Assembly: GCF_026723765.1 (NCBI RefSeq)
Contig: NZ_CP113524.1
Coordinates: 558,001-622,000, forward strand
Length of the DNA stretch: 64,000 nt
Direction of reading: 5' to 3'
Source: Lacrimispora xylanolytica
Lineage (GTDB): Bacteria; Bacillota; Clostridia; Lachnospirales; Lachnospiraceae
Positions 8,348-16,334 of this stretch are shown here, piece by piece. The notes under the pieces are model-generated. The model saw only the letters and a list, made by a program, of their open reading frames with translations, made no database searches and was not told the origin of the DNA. Position 1 is the first letter of the stretch. Each line of letters opens with the position of its first letter. The position numbers and the translations under genes were made by a program.

Positions 8348-9478
8348 CTACAATAAAGGCTGTTTTTTTGCATTGAACTCATATAGGTCGTTGAATTTTT
8401 CAATGGCCGCTTTTTTCTGCTCCATCAGAGAATGGGCATAGATATTTAAGGTGATGGAGACACTGGAGTGCCCCAGCAGCTCACTGATGGTTTTAATGTC
8501 AACCCCCAGCTCTAAGGCACGGGTAGCAAAGGTATGGCGGATGGCATGGAACTTCCGGTCTGTGACCCCTGCCTGATTTAAGATTCTTTTATATAGCTTT
8601 TGAAAACGGCGGGGATCATAAGGCTGTTGATTTCCAGAGTAAATATAATCCTCCTCATCAAATTCGCCCCTCTTTGCTTTCAGGCGCTGTAATAAAAATT
8701 CGGGAAGAGGGATTTTTCTTAATGATTTACGGCTTTTTGGAGAACCTACAAATAGCATGGTCTTATCTTCGCCGTCTTCTAAGTTTCTGACTCTGGAAAC
8801 AGTCCGGTTAACGGACAGAGTGCCGGTTTCTAAATCCAGGTCCTTCCATTTGAGGGCACATAGTTCACCCAGACGGATTCCGGTATAAAAGCACATGACT
8901 ACGCCAATGGCTCGTTTATCCTCATGGTGAAGGGCGGCCTGCTCAATAAGGCGCTGGTCCTTCATGGAAAACACTTCCACCTCTTTTTCTCCTCCCTTTG
9001 GCGGCTTAATCTGTTCCAGGATAGCAATATACTCCGGGGAGCCTTTTAGAATTTCTCTTAAAGCAATTTTGAAGATGGCCAGAATCTTTCTCCGGGATGA
9101 ATCTGCAAGATCTGTTTCCTCCTTCATCAGCTTGGTAAAGCGAAAAACAGATTCTTCTGTGATCCGGGAATACTTGTTATTTTCATAAAATGGAATTATG
9201 TATTTGTTCATACAGCGGTAATAGCTGTCATAGGTAGATGGCTTCACCCTTTGAGCCGTATCCTCTAACCATGCTTCCAATAAACCGGCTGCATCTTTTG
9301 CGGGGACAGCGTCCTGTTTCTTTTTGGACTTTTTAGTTTCAGGAGAATGTTTCATTTTTTCTTTCACGCCCTTATAGCTGGAATCGTAAAAATACTGATA
9401 TTTTCCATCTTTTTTTAACAGCCGTCCTTCCCATCTGCCATCCTTACGCTTATAAATATTTTCACCTCGTCTTGGCAT
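8348..9478 (-). CDS. tyrosine recombinase (phage-type integrase), orphan
   Basis: A 376-residue integrase. The N terminus (IYKRKDGRWEGR) is the AP2-like arm-binding domain, followed by a SAM-like core-binding domain and the catalytic domain. Arg in GIRLGEL is residue 202; the lysine-rich SPKSRKSLRKIP, HAIRHTFATR, LGHSS and the nucleophile in NIYAH (Tyr 347) are all present, so the enzyme looks intact. The start at 9478 has AAAGGAG 7 bases upstream; a longer reading to 9583 has none. No phage, conjugation or excisionase genes, and no tRNA, flank it. It is therefore a relic or a recombinase acting elsewhere. Confidence 0.9.
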   Translation of the reverse strand: MPRRGENIYKRKDGRWEGRLLKKDGKYQYFYDSSYKGVKEKMKHSPETKKSKKKQDAVPAKDAAGLLEAWLEDTAQRVKPSTYDSYYRCMNKYIIPFYENNKYSRITEESVFRFTKLMKEETDLADSSRRKILAIFKIALREILKGSPEYIAILEQIKPPKGGEKEVEVFSMKDQRLIEQAALHHEDKRAIGVVMCFYTGIRLGELCALKWKDLDLETGTLSVNRTVSRVRNLEDGEDKTMLFVGSPKSRKSLRKIPLPEFLLQRLKAKRGEFDEEDYIYSGNQQPYDPRRFQKLYKRILNQAGVTDRKFHAIRHTFATRALELGVDIKTISELLGHSSVSITLNIYAHSLMEQKKAAIEKFNDLYEFNAKKQPLL

Positions 9479-9576
9479 GGTAAAACTCCTTTGCTTATAA
9501 TCATCCATTATAAGGTGTTTGTGGTGGAAGGACATAATCCAAATATTACCACATTTTTTAGATTGGGATCTTAAGG

Positions 9577-9605
9577 TTGACATTTGATAGCAGGTGGTCT
9601 ACACT
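9577..9605 (+). promoter_or_regulatory. promoter of the leader ORF / Mg2+ ATPase transcript
   Basis: TTGACA, 17-base spacer, TACACT. Predicted transcription start near 9612 gives a leader of about 240 bases before the ATPase start. Confidence 0.75.
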
Positions 9606-9639
9606 TAATATGAAATACTATGAAAAAAGGAGTGAAGAC

Positions 9640-9744
9640 ATGGACAGTTGCCCTCGAAGTCAGATGTACGGCTTCAAGCCCCAATATGAATATAAAACCC
9701 AATATATGGAAGTTATGACCGGGAAGATGTCCTATGTCTTTTGA
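9640..9744 (+). CDS. 34-residue leader ORF upstream of the Mg2+ ATPase
   Basis: ATG at 9640 follows a strong AAAAAGGAGTGAAG ribosome-binding site. The peptide begins MDSCPRSQMYGFKPQYEY and ends GKMSYVF; it has five Tyr and five Met, is not hydrophobic, and is unlike any small membrane regulator I know. It lies between a near-consensus promoter and a terminator-like hairpin, and the ATPase follows. The layout resembles regulatory leader peptides of bacterial Mg2+ transporter genes (mgtL in enterobacteria), although the sequence does not. It could also be an independent small protein. Confidence 0.65.
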   Translation: MDSCPRSQMYGFKPQYEYKTQYMEVMTGKMSYVF

Positions 9745-9776
9745 TACATAAGGGCTTTATTTTCCTGTTGATTTCT

Positions 9777-9801
9777 GCCGTCTGTTGGGACGGCTATTTT
9801 T
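9777..9801 (+). terminator. terminator-like hairpin in the ATPase leader (possible attenuator)
   Basis: GCCGTC / GACGGC with a six-base loop, then TATTTTT and a further run of seven T at 9807. It stands 33 bases after the leader ORF stop and 52 bases before the ATPase start. ACGGC at 9668-9672, inside the leader ORF, could pair with the left arm instead, which would undo the hairpin. Confidence 0.6.
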
Positions 9802-9853
9802 ATGCCTTTTTTTATTTTCATTGGGGACTCTAAAAAAGAAAGGAATGAGACCA

Positions 9854-12499
9854 ATGAGATTTTTAACAGGAAAATTAAAGGATACCCAGCAAATGAAGAA
9901 CCGTCTTTTTAAGGAAGAGGAGATCAGAAATTTTGCATTTCTTAAGGAAGAAGAGCTTTTTTTGCTTCTATCAGCAAAAAAGACGGGCCTTACAGAGAGT
10001 GAGGCAGAAGAGAGGCTGGAGGAATTTGGCCCTAACGTAATTACAGCAGGAAAAAAGGATACGGCGCTTCACCGTTTGAGAGAAGCAGTCATTAATCCCT
10101 TTAACGTGATTCTTTTAATCATAGCTGCTGTTACTTATTTTACAGATGTTTTGGCATCTTCAAAACCGGATTATCTGACCGTAGGAATTATCGTAGGGCT
10201 TGTGGTGCTGTCAAGCCTGGTAGCATTTATTCAGTCCCAGCGCTCTAATGCAGCCGCTGAGCAGCTGACCCAGATGATATCCAATAAAGCAGATGTATGG
10301 AGAGACGGGGTGCTTACGGAAATCCCCATGAGTGAGGTGGTTCCGGGTGATGTGGTTCAGCTATCCGCCGGCCACATGCTGCCTGCGGATGTCCGCTTTT
10401 TAACCACCAAAGATACCTTCCTGGCTCAGGCAGCACTTACAGGAGAATCAGCTCCGGTGGAAAAATTCAGCCATGGGGACAACAGCCCAAAGGATGCATT
10501 GACCGATCTTAAGAACATAGGCTTTATGGGTTCCAATGTGGTCAGCGGTAGTGCAGGAGCCATCGTCTTAATGACAGGAAACAGTACATTCTTTGGTTCC
10601 ATGGCCCAGTCCCTTTCCGGTGACAGGGCAAAGACCAGCTTTGAGCGTGGTGTGGATTCCGTCAGCGGACTTTTGGTGCGGATGATGCTTATTATGGTTC
10701 CCATTGTATTTTTAATCAATGGAGTTGCCAAGGGAGACTGGGCAGGTGCTCTTTTGTTCTCCTTTAGCATTGCGGTTGGTCTGACTCCGGAGATGCTTCC
10801 CATGATCATGACCTCCACCCTTGCAAAGGGAGCCGTCTCCATGTCAAAGCACAAGGTCATCGTCCGCACCCTGGGAGCCATTCAGACCTTTGGGGAAATG
10901 GATATCTTGTGCACCGATAAGACCGGTACCTTAACAGAGGATAAGGTGGTGCTGGAAAAATACATGGATATCAGGGGCGTGGATGATACCAGAATTTTAC
11001 GTCACGCATTTTTAAACAGCTATTTCCAGACCGGACTTAAGAACTTAATTGACCTGGCTATTATAAACCGTGCCGAGCTAAATGGCCTTAATGATATATT
11101 GGAATCCTACCACCGGGTGGATGAGATTCCCTTTGATTTTGCCAGAAGAAGAATGAGCGTGGTCTTATCAGACCGCTTAGGAAAGCTTCAGCTGATCACC
11201 AAGGGTGCCGTGGAGGAAATGCTGGAAGCCTGCAGCTTTATGGAAATGAACGGAGAGGTTCTTCCCATGGATGAGGAGACCAGAAACATTGCCATGGCTA
11301 CCTACAATAAATACAATGCAGAAGGCCTGCGCATGATTGCTGTGGCTCAGAAAAATGAGGTACCTGGAGTGGGCACATTTGGCGTGGCAGATGAGCAGGA
11401 CATGGTACTCATTGGATTTGTAGGATTTCTTGATCCGCCAAAGGAGAGTGCAGGAGCCGCTGTTTCCGCCCTGTTAGAACACGGAGTACGAACTGTGGTG
11501 CTTACCGGGGACAGCGAAGGAGTGGCAGCCAAGGTCTGTAAAAAGGTAGGGGTCGATGTAGATCATATCTTGACCGGGCGTGATGTGGAGGCCATGACAG
11601 ATGAGGCACTTTTTGAGGCTGTGAAAGCCTGTAATCTCTTTGCCAAGCTGTCACCGTCCCAGAAAGAGCGGGTGGTGAAAACCTTCCAGAGCGCAGGCCA
11701 TACCGTAGGCTATATGGGAGACGGCATCAACGATGCACCCGCCCTTCATCAGGCCGACGTTGGAATCTCTGTTGAAAGTGCAGTTGACATTGCAAAAGAA
11801 ACCGCGGATATTATCTTGCTGGAAAAGGATTTGATGGTGCTGGAGGAAGGCGTTATAGAAGGACGCCGTACCTTTGGAAACATTATTAAATACATTAAGA
11901 TGGCGGCAAGCGGAAACTTTGGTAACATGATTTCCGTCATCCTTGCCAGCCTGTTCCTTCCGTTTCTTCCTATGCTTCCGGTACAGATTTTAACCCAGAA
12001 TCTGCTTTGTGATTTTTCCCAGATGGGAATTCCATTTGACCGTGTAGACAAGGAATATTTAAAGAAGCCCCACAAATGGGAGACGAAATCCATTAAGACC
12101 TTTATGGGCTTTTTCGGTCCTTTAAGCTCCATCTTTGACCTGTTATGCTTTGGCGTTATGTGGTGGGCAGTGGGAGCCAACAAGCTGGAACTTTCTCCCC
12201 TGTTCCAGTGCGGCTGGTTCGTATTCGGTACGGTATCCCAGGTACTTGTTATCCACATGATCCGCACAGAAAAGCTGCCTTTTATACAAAGTGTACCGTC
12301 TCTTCCCCTTCTGATATCCACCTGTATTGTTGCCGCCCTGGCACTGGGAATTGGATTTTCAGGCTTTGGTGTGGGATTTGATATGAGACCTCTGCCGCTT
12401 ATATTTATTCCCTGGCTGGTGGCACTGCTTGCAGGATACTTAATCTGTGTACAGATTTTAAAAAAGGTATATATCAAACGCTATAAAGAATGGATGTAA
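9854..12499 (+). CDS. mgtA: Mg2+-importing P-type ATPase (P3B, MgtA-like)
   Basis: An 881-residue P-type ATPase. Visible: N-terminal cation-ATPase domain, TGES loop (LTGESAPVEKFS), phosphorylation site DKTGTLTE with Asp 355, the hinge GDGINDAPAL, and a C-terminal block of membrane helices with the NFGNM and QNLLCDFSQMGIPFD segments typical of the MgtA/MgtB branch rather than Ca2+ or Na+/K+ pumps. It should import Mg2+ across the cytoplasmic membrane. The start at 9854 lies 10 bases after AAAGGA; an ATG at 9845 overlaps that site and a longer form from 9785 starts in the leader hairpin. The leader suggests control before translation. Confidence 0.9.
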   Translation: MRFLTGKLKDTQQMKNRLFKEEEIRNFAFLKEEELFLLLSAKKTGLTESEAEERLEEFGPNVITAGKKDTALHRLREAVINPFNVILLIIAAVTYFTDVLASSKPDYLTVGIIVGLVVLSSLVAFIQSQRSNAAAEQLTQMISNKADVWRDGVLTEIPMSEVVPGDVVQLSAGHMLPADVRFLTTKDTFLAQAALTGESAPVEKFSHGDNSPKDALTDLKNIGFMGSNVVSGSAGAIVLMTGNSTFFGSMAQSLSGDRAKTSFERGVDSVSGLLVRMMLIMVPIVFLINGVAKGDWAGALLFSFSIAVGLTPEMLPMIMTSTLAKGAVSMSKHKVIVRTLGAIQTFGEMDILCTDKTGTLTEDKVVLEKYMDIRGVDDTRILRHAFLNSYFQTGLKNLIDLAIINRAELNGLNDILESYHRVDEIPFDFARRRMSVVLSDRLGKLQLITKGAVEEMLEACSFMEMNGEVLPMDEETRNIAMATYNKYNAEGLRMIAVAQKNEVPGVGTFGVADEQDMVLIGFVGFLDPPKESAGAAVSALLEHGVRTVVLTGDSEGVAAKVCKKVGVDVDHILTGRDVEAMTDEALFEAVKACNLFAKLSPSQKERVVKTFQSAGHTVGYMGDGINDAPALHQADVGISVESAVDIAKETADIILLEKDLMVLEEGVIEGRRTFGNIIKYIKMAASGNFGNMISVILASLFLPFLPMLPVQILTQNLLCDFSQMGIPFDRVDKEYLKKPHKWETKSIKTFMGFFGPLSSIFDLLCFGVMWWAVGANKLELSPLFQCGWFVFGTVSQVLVIHMIRTEKLPFIQSVPSLPLLISTCIVAALALGIGFSGFGVGFDMRPLPLIFIPWLVALLAGYLICVQILKKVYIKRYKEWM

Positions 12500-12567
12500 G
12501 CCCTGCGTATGTCCCGGACAGGATTGGTTATAATAACTCTCAACGTAACACAGTAGGGAGGATTCTA

Positions 12568-12792
12568 ATGCAATCATTAAATGATGTAAAAATCGGTGGG
12601 ACCTATACCATTCAGTGGATGATGTGCAGCCCTCATACCATGGAGATGATGAAAAGTCATGAATTAGAAGAAGGCATGACCGTCCGAGTGGTAGGAGAGT
12701 TTTATGGAAGCGTGATTCTTGGTGTGGGTGATAAGCGGCTTGCCATAGGCAGGGATGCGGCAAAAGAAATTAAGGTGTCCAGCTTTTCTTAA
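12568..12792 (+). CDS. FeoA-domain small protein
   Basis: A 74-residue SH3-like protein of the FeoA family: VKIGGTYTI, then HELEEGMTVRVV, then GVGDKRLAIGRDAAKEIKV, the usual alternation of glycine turns and strands. FeoA proteins assist FeoB iron transport or occur as C-terminal domains of DtxR regulators; here no feoB is present. It lies 68 bases after the Mg2+ ATPase and may be co-transcribed with it. The start was set by GGGAGG 7 bases before ATG 12568; a longer frame from 12490 lacks such a site. Confidence 0.8.
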   Translation: MQSLNDVKIGGTYTIQWMMCSPHTMEMMKSHELEEGMTVRVVGEFYGSVILGVGDKRLAIGRDAAKEIKVSSFS

Positions 12793-12807
12793 GGTGATGA
12801 CAGAGTA

Positions 12808-12836
12808 TTGACAAGCCATGGATTTTAACCCATAAT
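12808..12836 (+). promoter_or_regulatory. promoter of the CsoR-type regulator
   Basis: TTGACA, 17-base spacer, CATAAT. The operator-like palindrome begins 3 bases after the -10 and covers the likely transcription start. Confidence 0.75.
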
Positions 12837-12838
12837 GT

Positions 12839-12862
12839 CCATATACCCTTGGTGGTATATGG
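12839..12862. promoter_or_regulatory. CsoR-type operator at the regulator's own promoter
   Basis: CCATATACC-N6-GGTATATGG, a perfect 9-bp inverted repeat. The TATACC...GGTATA core is the same as in the two palindromes before the metal ATPase, as expected for one repressor binding all three. Confidence 0.75.
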
Positions 12863-12871
12863 AGGTGTGAC

Positions 12872-13147
12872 ATGAAACAATGTATGGATGCTGATAATCT
12901 GCATCGGCGCTTAAAGAAAATCATCGGACAGGTCCAGGCTATTGACCGCATGGTGGAAGAAGATGTTCCCTGCGAAGATGTTCTTGCCCAGATCAACGCA
13001 GCCAAATCTGCCCTTCACAGGGTAGGCCAGGTAGTTTTGGAAGGCCATATCAATCACTGCGTCAGAGATGGAATTGAACATGGAGATGCAGAAAAGACCA
13101 TTGAAAGCTTTACAAAGGCAGTCGAACGATTTGCCAATATGACTTAA
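12872..13147 (+). CDS. csoR: CsoR-family metal-sensing transcriptional repressor
   Basis: A 91-residue all-helical repressor. Cys 34, His 59 and Cys 63 have the same spacing (25 and 4) as the Cys-His-Cys copper ligands of CsoR, within VPCEDVLAQI and LEGHINHCV. Arg/Lys in LHRRLKKIIGQVQAIDRMVE provide the DNA-binding surface of the family. When metal binds, CsoR leaves its operator and transcription begins. The metal is most likely Cu(I), from the ligand set. The regulated gene is the P-type ATPase that follows after a terminator, from its own operator-containing promoter. Confidence 0.88.
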   Translation: MKQCMDADNLHRRLKKIIGQVQAIDRMVEEDVPCEDVLAQINAAKSALHRVGQVVLEGHINHCVRDGIEHGDAEKTIESFTKAVERFANMT

Positions 13148-13158
13148 AGCCTGTGTAG

Positions 13159-13213
13159 AGGGTATCGCAATATCACAAGACATGATGTGATTGAGCGATA
13201 CCCTTATTTTTTT
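13159..13213 (+). terminator. terminator after csoR
   Basis: AGGGTATCGC pairs with GCGATACCCT, with an inner ATATCAC/GTGAT pairing, followed by a T-rich run. It separates csoR from the ATPase gene. Confidence 0.85.
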
Positions 13214-13235
13214 GCCATAAATAAAGGCTGACCTC

Positions 13236-13264
13236 TTGACAACCCATACCCCCATTGGTATATT
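13236..13264 (+). promoter_or_regulatory. promoter of the metal ATPase gene
   Basis: TTGACA, 17-base spacer, TATATT. An operator palindrome overlaps the spacer and -10, and a second lies downstream. Confidence 0.75.
13246..13261. promoter_or_regulatory. CsoR-type operator 1 at the ATPase promoter
   Basis: ATACC-N6-GGTAT (spacer CCCATT), overlapping the -10 element. Confidence 0.65.
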
Positions 13265-13275
13265 AAGGATGTACA

Positions 13276-13293
13276 TATACCCCCATAGGTATA
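13276..13293. promoter_or_regulatory. CsoR-type operator 2 at the ATPase promoter
   Basis: TATACC-N6-GGTATA (spacer CCCATA), about 30 bases centre-to-centre from operator 1 and just before the ribosome-binding site. Confidence 0.7.
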
Positions 13294-13310
13294 AAAGACG
13301 GGAGGAAGTC

Positions 13311-15182
13311 ATGGAAAAATTAGAAGAAATAATGGATTGGGGCGGTAGTAAAAAGGATATCACATTTCTTGTAATATCCGGTGTGTTTCTGATAAACAGT
13401 CTTTTTCATCTGGTTCCCCTTCCCTTTGACGGGGCTTGGGTAGCCATACTTTTATGCGGGATTCCCATTATTCTGGAGGCAGTCATTGGCCTTGTGACAG
13501 AATTTGATATCAAAGCCGATGTCCTGGTTTCCATTGCTTTGATTGCGTCTGTCATCATTGGAGAGCACTTTGCTGCCGGAGAAATAGCCTTTATCATGCA
13601 GCTTGGAGCGCTGTTAGAAGACCTGACTGTAGAAAAAGCAAGAGCAGGAATTGAGAAGCTGGTTCATTTAACGCCACGCACTGGAAGAAGGCTTGTATCT
13701 AATAAGGAAGAGATTATCCCAGCCGAGCAGATAAAAGCAGGAGATATCTTAAGAGTATTGCCAGGAGAGACCATTCCCGTAGACGGTGTAATTTTAACGG
13801 GTCAGACCTCCATGAATCAGGCGGTAATGACCGGAGAATCCATGCCTGTGGATAAGAAAGAAGGGGACGAAGTCTTAAGCGGATCGGTCAACCAATTTGG
13901 TTCCTTTGATATGAAAGCCATAAAGGTTGGAGAAGACAGCTCCATACAGCGGATGATCCGTCTGGTCCAATCTGCAGATGCAGGTAAGGCTAAGATCGTA
14001 GGCATTGCCGACCGGTGGGCCACCTGGATTGTTATAACAGCGGTTCTTTCTGCCGCACTCACCTGGTTTCTCACTGGTGAGATTTTAAGAGCAGTAACCA
14101 TTCTGGTAGTATTTTGTCCCTGTGCCCTTGTCCTTGCCACCCCCACCGCCATTATGGCTGCCATTGGAAATGCGACGAAACATGGATTTCTGGTAAGAGA
14201 GGGAGATGCCCTGGAGCGTCTGGCAGCTGTTAAAAAGGTTACCTTTGATAAAACAGGAACCCTCACCTACGGGACTCCTGGAGTCTCTAAGGTATCCAGT
14301 TTTTTAACGGAGTTAACGAAAGAAGAGGTATTTGAAATGGCAGCGGGAGCGGAAGCGCGTTCTGAGCACCCATTGGGAAAGGCTATTGCTCTTTCCTACC
14401 GGGAAACCACAAAAAAAGAGGTACCTGATGGGGAAGAATTCATTATGCTGCCAGGCAGAGGCGTTAAGGCGAGGGTGAAGGGAAAGGAGGTCATGGCGGG
14501 AAGTCCTGAACTTCTCCTGACAAAGGATATCAGCCTTTTGCCACAGCAGATGGAGGAAGGGGAAGAGTACAGGAAAACGGGCTGTACCGTTGTTTATGTT
14601 TCCGTGGATGAAAGGGCAGCAGGCTTTGTGGCCTTATCAGATACCATGCGAGAGGAAGCGACTATGGTGGTTTCCAAGGTGAAAGAGGCCGGAATCACTC
14701 CAGTGCTGCTTACGGGAGATCACAGAAACGGGGCAAGACAGATCGGAGAACAGCTGGGAATCGGGGAGGTTCATGCAAGTTGTCTTCCAGAAGACAAGAT
14801 GAGCTTTATAGAATCCTGGCAGAAGGAAAAAGAATATGTCTGCATGATTGGGGATGGAGTCAATGACGCACCGGCCCTTAAAAAGGCGTATGTAGGAATT
14901 GCAATGGGAGGCATAGGAAGCGACATTGCAGTCGACGCTGCTGATATCACCCTGGTAAGTGATGAGATCAAGGAACTGCCTCATCTGTTTCAGATGTCAA
15001 AAAAGATGATGAAGACCATAAAGTACAATCTGGCATTTTCCATGATTCTAAACTTTATTGCCATAGTTCTTGCTATGACAGGTGTACTAAATCCAGTCTT
15101 GGGTGCCCTGGTACATAATGCAGGTTCGATTCTGGTAATTATTAATTCTGCATTTCTCTTAACCTGGAGGGAAAAGAAATAA
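13311..15182 (+). CDS. P1B-type heavy-metal-translocating ATPase (probably copper efflux)
   Basis: A 623-residue P1B ATPase: TGES loop (MTGESMPVDK), transmembrane CPC at 269-271, phosphorylated Asp 313 in DKTGTLT, SEHPLGKAI, and GDGVNDAPAL at 514-523. It has no N-terminal heavy-metal-associated domain, so it is short for the family. The last helices read AMTGVLNPVLGALVHNAGS: a His-Asn replaces the Asp of Zn/Cd pumps (ZntA) and the M-x-x-S-S of CopA is absent, so the metal is not fixed by those residues. CsoR and its operators point to Cu(I). The start at 13311 follows GGGAGGAAG; a TTG at 13236 is part of the promoter. Confidence 0.88.
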   Translation: MEKLEEIMDWGGSKKDITFLVISGVFLINSLFHLVPLPFDGAWVAILLCGIPIILEAVIGLVTEFDIKADVLVSIALIASVIIGEHFAAGEIAFIMQLGALLEDLTVEKARAGIEKLVHLTPRTGRRLVSNKEEIIPAEQIKAGDILRVLPGETIPVDGVILTGQTSMNQAVMTGESMPVDKKEGDEVLSGSVNQFGSFDMKAIKVGEDSSIQRMIRLVQSADAGKAKIVGIADRWATWIVITAVLSAALTWFLTGEILRAVTILVVFCPCALVLATPTAIMAAIGNATKHGFLVREGDALERLAAVKKVTFDKTGTLTYGTPGVSKVSSFLTELTKEEVFEMAAGAEARSEHPLGKAIALSYRETTKKEVPDGEEFIMLPGRGVKARVKGKEVMAGSPELLLTKDISLLPQQMEEGEEYRKTGCTVVYVSVDERAAGFVALSDTMREEATMVVSKVKEAGITPVLLTGDHRNGARQIGEQLGIGEVHASCLPEDKMSFIESWQKEKEYVCMIGDGVNDAPALKKAYVGIAMGGIGSDIAVDAADITLVSDEIKELPHLFQMSKKMMKTIKYNLAFSMILNFIAIVLAMTGVLNPVLGALVHNAGSILVIINSAFLLTWREKK

Positions 15183-15188
15183 AAAAAG

Positions 15189-15223
15189 AAAGTGTGTAAG
15201 TATCCATATGACTTACACACTTT
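15189..15223. terminator. bidirectional terminator
   Basis: AAAGTGTGTAAGT pairs with ACTTACACACTTT (13 bp) with A- and T-runs outside. Shared by the metal ATPase (+) and the DtxR-family gene (-). Confidence 0.88.
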
Positions 15224-15226
15224 TCT

Positions 15227-15622
15227 TTATGGGTTCTGATCCTTATTCACATGATCCTTAATCGCAGCAAAGCTTTCAGCGCTTATCACGTGTTCAACTC
15301 TGCAGGCATCATCAAGTGCGACCTTGGGAGTGACACCCAGAGAGATGAGCCAGTCAGACAGTAACGTGTGGCGCTCGTACATTCTTTCAGCGATTTCCTG
15401 TCCTTCTTCCAGCAGAGTGATGTAACCGTTTTCGTCCACCTCAATGTACCCGTTCTCCCGGAGATTTTTCATGGCGACGCTGACGCTGGGCTTGGAGAAT
15501 TCAAGCTCTCCTGCGATGTCAATGGACCGTACATTTCCATTTTTCTTATGAAGCATTAAAATGGTTTCCAAATAATTTTCAGCAGATTCCTGAATCTTCG
15601 TAATAACACCTTCTTTCTGCAT
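15227..15622 (-). CDS. DtxR/MntR-family metal-dependent repressor
   Basis: A 131-residue protein: winged helix (SAENYLETILMLHKKNG, then VRSIDIAGELEFSKPSVSVAMKNLRENGYI), followed by the dimerisation/metal domain with EGQEIAERMYERHTLLSDWL and DACRVEHVIS, which hold the Glu, His and Cys ligands of DtxR proteins. There is no C-terminal SH3 domain, as in MntR-like short members. Whether it senses Fe2+ or Mn2+ is not decided by the sequence. It lies between the copper ATPase and the serine recombinase; a FeoA-domain protein is 2.4 kb away. Confidence 0.88.
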   Translation of the reverse strand: MQKEGVITKIQESAENYLETILMLHKKNGNVRSIDIAGELEFSKPSVSVAMKNLRENGYIEVDENGYITLLEEGQEIAERMYERHTLLSDWLISLGVTPKVALDDACRVEHVISAESFAAIKDHVNKDQNP

Positions 15623-15633
15623 AATCTCTTCTT

Positions 15634-15663
15634 ATTCTATCACAGATTGCCCCTGGTTTTCAA
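15634..15663 (-). promoter_or_regulatory. promoter of the DtxR-family gene
   Basis: Read on the minus strand: TTGAAA, 18-base spacer, TAGAAT, overlapping the end of the recombinase gene. The regulator can thus be expressed independently of the recombinase. Confidence 0.6.
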
Positions 15664-16277
15664 GTCGGGTCTTCGTTTCCACTTCCTTTATGCTTTTTTA
15701 TCATGGTCCGAAACTGACTGATGGTAATTCCCAAAGCTTCACTTGCGGTTCTTAAGCTGTATTCCCTTCTCTTCCATTTTTCATAAACCGGATAAAAATC
15801 CTCTGGAAGAGGAGACGGGAACCGCCCTAAATGCCGGCCCTGAGCCTTTGCAATGGCGATTCCTTCTGCTTGTCTCTGCTTAATATTCTCACGCTCCGCT
15901 TGTGCGACATAAGAAAGCAGCTGAAGGACAATGTCTGAAATCAAGGTACCAATTAAGTCCTTATTGGTACGCGTGTCAAGAATAGGCATGTCAATAATGA
16001 CAATATCTGCTTTTTTGATTTTGACAATTTCCCTCCATTCCCTTTGAATGTCCTCGTAATTTCTTCCCAGCCGGTCAATGCTTTTCACCACCAGGACGTC
16101 TCCTTCTTTTAGCTTTCTCTTTAGCTTCTGGTATTGCGGCCTGTTAAAATCCTTACCGGATAATCTATCACAATATATGTTCTTTTCCAATACTCCCCAT
16201 TTGTTAAGTTCAACTAACTGCCGTTCCATATTTTGGTCGAGGGTTGATACTCTCACATAACCGTAGAAATTGTTCAT
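15660..16277 (-). CDS. serine recombinase (resolvase/invertase family)
   Basis: A 205-residue small serine recombinase. The catalytic domain begins YGYVRVST with Ser 11 as nucleophile, followed by DRLSGKDFNRPQ and VVKSIDRLGRN; the long E helix (AQAERENIKQRQAEGIAIAKAQG) leads to a C-terminal helix-turn-helix (YSLRTASEALGITISQFRTMIKKH). Length and order are those of Tn3-type resolvases and Hin/Gin invertases. No transposase or terminal repeats flank it, so it is not part of a visible Tn3 element. A 60-bp palindrome and a second copy of its core lie upstream and are its likely targets. Confidence 0.9.
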   Translation of the reverse strand: MNNFYGYVRVSTLDQNMERQLVELNKWGVLEKNIYCDRLSGKDFNRPQYQKLKRKLKEGDVLVVKSIDRLGRNYEDIQREWREIVKIKKADIVIIDMPILDTRTNKDLIGTLISDIVLQLLSYVAQAERENIKQRQAEGIAIAKAQGRHLGRFPSPLPEDFYPVYEKWKRREYSLRTASEALGITISQFRTMIKKHKGSGNEDPT

Positions 16278-16334
16278 ACTGTTTTAAAACCTCCTGTCGT
16301 TACTAGTATGGCAGAAAGTGCAGATTTTAAAATG

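Noticed and set aside
9606-9853. M-box magnesium riboswitch before the Mg2+ ATPase
   Set aside because: The leader is mostly taken by a 34-codon ORF and none of the M-box conserved blocks are visible.
12839-13293. Metal-box palindromes as terminators
   Set aside because: They lie at promoters, share one core and have no T-runs; operators explain them better.
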